A stretch of DNA of 8,090 nucleotides from Candidatus Solincola jinzensis. Lineage in GTDB: Bacteria; Actinomycetota; Geothermincolia; Geothermincolales; RBG-13-55-18. This document shows, piece after piece, positions 6,360-8,090 of this stretch. The stretch lies in assembly GCA_015711875.1 (NCBI GenBank), contig JACVJG010000101.1, positions 1-8,090 of the forward strand. The letters run 5' to 3'. A model generated the notes under the pieces. It was not told the DNA's origin and searched no databases. It saw only the letters and a program-made list of their open reading frames with translations. Numbering within the stretch: position 1 is the first letter of the stretch; every line of letters begins with the position of its first letter. The translations under genes and the position numbers were made by a program.

Positions 6360-7320
6360 GACCTTTCCGTAAAGCCTCCATCAACTCGACGATGCTGCCC
6401 TCCAGGTCCTTTTGAGAGGTGTAACCGGCCGCCATGGCGTGTCCACCTCCACCCATCATCCTGGCTATGGGAGCCACCTCCAAGTCATCATCTGAGCGCA
6501 GGCTAACCCTCACTGAACCATTGTCCAGCTCCTTGAAGAGGGCCACCACGGAGGCGCCCTTCACGCGCCGCAGATGGTCTATCAAATCTTCCGTCTCCGA
6601 TAAAACCGCCCCGGTCTCCGCAAGGTCGTCCTGAGTGACATAGCTGAAAACAAGCCTCAGGTCGTCCTGCATCCGCGCGCGCCTCAAAGCGATGCCCAAT
6701 AACCTGATATATTGCAATGATTGGTTCTCGTATATCTCCCTGGCCACGCCATGCACGTCAGCCCCTGCCTCCGCCAGGCGTGCGGCCAGGCTGAAAGCGG
6801 CCGGGGTGGTGTTGCGGTGTTGAAACCTTCCGGTGTCAGTCACCAGTCCCGCATATAGACAGGTAGCCACGCGTTCATCCAGTTTCCATGAAGCAGCTTC
6901 CGCCACCCTGTAGACCAGCTCTGCGGTTGAGGAGGCGGAGGGGTCCACGCAGTTGACGTCCGCGAAAAACCCGTTGTCCTCATGGTGGTCTATGTTCACC
7001 GTCAGATCGGCGCGCTCGAAGAAACCCTCGAGCGGACTCAGTCGTGATAGATTGCTGCAATCCAGGGCAACGAAAACGTCGCATCTCTTCGGAAGCTCCT
7101 CCGGCGCAAGCAACGCTTCCCTGCCGGGAAGGAAATCATATTGCGGCGGGTATTTATGGGGCTCAGGAAGGCAAGAGAACACCTGCTTACCCTCATTCTG
7201 GCTGATAATGGTAAAAGCCAGAAGAGAGCCGATACCGTCACCGTCGGGGTTGACGTGCGAGGTCGCTATCACCATTTCGGCTTTCCCGATCGCTTCTGCG
7301 GCTTTCTCGACCTCGCTCAT
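6352..7320 (-). CDS. nrnA: DHH/DHHA1 phosphoesterase, NrnA-type oligoribonuclease / pAp phosphatase
   Basis: NrnA-type enzymes finish RNA decay by hydrolysing 2-5-nt RNAs, and many also dephosphorylate 3'-phosphoadenosine 5'-phosphate to AMP. The 322-residue protein has an N-terminal DHH domain with SHVNPDGDGIGS (metal ligands H22, D26, D28), ALDCSN (D87), IDHH (111-113) and LVTDTGRF (D162). A linker leads to the DHHA1 substrate-binding domain, ending in GGGGH (290-294) followed by AMAAG. All expected metal-binding residues are present. The frame stays open upstream into rbfA, but the ATG at 7320 is chosen. It overlaps the rbfA stop as ATGA, follows an excellent GGAGGAG site, and gives the family N-terminus. 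The codons for the last RbfA glutamates form that ribosome-binding site. RNA decay (here and in pnp) alongside ribosome biogenesis is the usual context for this gene. Confidence 0.93.
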   Translation of the reverse strand: MSEVEKAAEAIGKAEMVIATSHVNPDGDGIGSLLAFTIISQNEGKQVFSCLPEPHKYPPQYDFLPGREALLAPEELPKRCDVFVALDCSNLSRLSPLEGFFERADLTVNIDHHEDNGFFADVNCVDPSASSTAELVYRVAEAASWKLDERVATCLYAGLVTDTGRFQHRNTTPAAFSLAARLAEAGADVHGVAREIYENQSLQYIRLLGIALRRARMQDDLRLVFSYVTQDDLAETGAVLSETEDLIDHLRRVKGASVVALFKELDNGSVRVSLRSDDDLEVAPIARMMGGGGHAMAAGYTSQKDLEGSIVELMEALRKGHA

Positions 7321-7670
7321 TTCTCCTCCTCGCCGTCCAATCGTTTGAGAATGCCTTGGACCCGTTCGCTTACCTGCGCTCCGCGGTCTAAAAATATCCT
7401 CAGCTCTGGAGTGTACCTGATCCGTACCCTGCGTCCCAATTCCCGCCGCATGAAGCCCCTCGCCTTCTGCAGGGCTAGCATGCACATGTCCACCTCTTCT
7501 TCGCTTCCGAGCACGCTGAGCCATACTTTCGCCTGTCTGAGGTCAGGGCTTACCTCGACTCTGGTTACGGTAACGAAGCCCACTCGCGGATCTTTTATCT
7601 TCTCCTGGATAACCTCGCCGAGGGCTTCTCTGCATGCCTCGTTGATCCTTTTAAGGCGATCGGGGATCAT
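7317..7670 (-). CDS. rbfA: 30S ribosome-binding factor A
   Basis: RbfA binds immature 30S subunits and assists late 16S rRNA maturation; it matters especially in the cold. The 117-residue protein has normal length and the KH-like fold sequence pattern. RINEACREALGEVIQEKIKDPRVGFVTVTRVEVSPDL is split across helix 1 and the first strands, then come AKVWLSVLG and the C-terminal GRRVRIRYTPELRIFLD. The ATG is the only practical start, because an in-frame TGA lies two codons upstream. The ribosome-binding site is poor (GAGAG directly next to the ATG), so it may depend on ribosomes arriving from ylxP, 32 bases upstream. Its end overlaps the nrnA start by four bases. Confidence 0.95.
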   Translation of the reverse strand: MIPDRLKRINEACREALGEVIQEKIKDPRVGFVTVTRVEVSPDLRQAKVWLSVLGSEEEVDMCMLALQKARGFMRRELGRRVRIRYTPELRIFLDRGAQVSERVQGILKRLDGEEEK

Positions 7671-7702
7671 CTCTCACGTTCCCGGGTCTAGTATGCCGCA
7701 CT

Positions 7703-7990
7703 TCAAGGCTTGAATATGAAAAGGGGGGATTCCAGCACTTCAGCTTTGTCCATAGCCCTCACGCTGCGCTCGACATTGCTGAGAGTCTCTCGCACAGCGC
7801 TCTCGCTGTTGCTCACGCAGGTTATGCCGATGGTACAGACCTGCCAGAGGTCGTTCTTGTCCACCTCGGCGACGCAGACGTTGAAGCGATGGCGAGTGCG
7901 GTCGATGATGGACTTGATGACCTGGCGCTTTTCCTTCAACGTCCTGCATTGGGGCATATACAGCTCCATCCTGAGCGCGCCGACGAACAT
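7703..7990 (-). CDS. ylxP: DUF503 family protein, YlxP-like
   Basis: This 95-residue protein belongs to the DUF503/YlxP family, typically found between infB and rbfA. Recognisable features are the N-terminal VGALRMELYMPQCRTLKEKR, the central VAEVDKNDLWQ and the ending ESPLFIFKP. The family has a small alpha/beta ferredoxin-like fold. A role in ribosome maturation or RNA binding has been proposed from context and from limited work on Bacillus homologues, so function should be held loosely. The start is well supported: AGGAGG (8001-7996) lies five bases before the ATG, and that site overlaps the infB stop codon, giving close translational linkage. Confidence 0.93.
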   Translation of the reverse strand: MFVGALRMELYMPQCRTLKEKRQVIKSIIDRTRHRFNVCVAEVDKNDLWQVCTIGITCVSNSESAVRETLSNVERSVRAMDKAEVLESPLFIFKP

Positions 7991-8000
7991 GGCGTCCTCC

Positions 8001-8090
8001 TCAGGACTCCGCCCCCGTTTCGCCTCTGGGGACCTCCCGCATCTCCACCACCTCTATGATGTCCCCCTCCTTTATGTCCTGGAAGTTCTC
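8001..8090 (-). CDS. infB: Translation initiation factor IF-2, C-terminal fragment
   Basis: The last 29 codons of infB run in from the right edge and end in TGA (8003-8001). The reading begins ENFQDIKEGDIIEVVEMREV. This matches the conserved end of IF2, where the C-terminal beta-barrel that recognises formylmethionyl-tRNA ends with a similar ENFxDIKEGDxIE strand. A short Glu/Gly-rich tail follows. The GTPase domain lies outside the window. The position directly before ylxP and rbfA is the expected one, so I am confident despite the short length. Confidence 0.9.
   Translation of the reverse strand, partial: ENFQDIKEGDIIEVVEMREVPRGETGAES

Noticed and set aside
7321..7524. Upstream extension of the nrnA frame into rbfA
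   Set aside because: The ATG at 7320 has a strong ribosome-binding site and the ATGA overlap. The extension is simply rbfA read in another frame.

Overview
This window is a conserved translation and RNA-metabolism gene cluster, with every recognisable gene on the minus strand. Reading 3' to 5' along the given strand, the order is infB (C-terminal fragment, cut by the right edge), ylxP (DUF503), rbfA, nrnA (DHH/DHHA1 phosphoesterase), truB, ribF, rpsO, pnp and an M16 zinc peptidase. About 246 bases without a recognisable gene lie at the left end. This order is the classic infB-to-pnp neighbourhood of Gram-positive bacteria and relatives. The GC-rich sequence, NrnA between RbfA and TruB, and the Arg/Gln-rich tail on PNPase fit a deep-branching Actinomycetota or a GC-rich Firmicutes-like lineage, but I cannot name the organism.

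Layout. The infB-truB block is tightly packed. The infB stop overlaps the ylxP ribosome-binding site, the rbfA stop and nrnA start share ATGA, and truB starts 8 nt inside nrnA. A 157-bp gap between truB and ribF holds a possible 37-codon ORF; its stop codon overlaps the ribF Shine-Dalgarno (SD) sequence. A 191-bp gap between ribF and rpsO holds the best regulatory region of the window: a candidate promoter and two adjacent hairpins. The arm of one hairpin can alternatively pair with the rpsO SD, as expected for an S15 autoregulatory leader. rpsO, pnp and the peptidase follow with gaps of 43 and 25 bp.

How the genes fit together. IF2 (InfB) acts in translation initiation. RbfA and S15 act in 30S subunit maturation, TruB makes pseudouridine 55 in tRNA, and PNPase and NrnA degrade RNA to mononucleotides (PNPase processively, NrnA the final oligoribonucleotides). 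RibF makes FMN and FAD. YlxP and the M16 peptidase are conserved neighbours of less certain role.

I see no mobile element, CRISPR array, tRNA, rRNA, phage gene or defence system, and nothing I would call an undescribed multi-gene system. What deserves a second look is in the non-coding gaps (rpsO leader, truB-ribF gap, left-end inverted repeat) and in small protein details.
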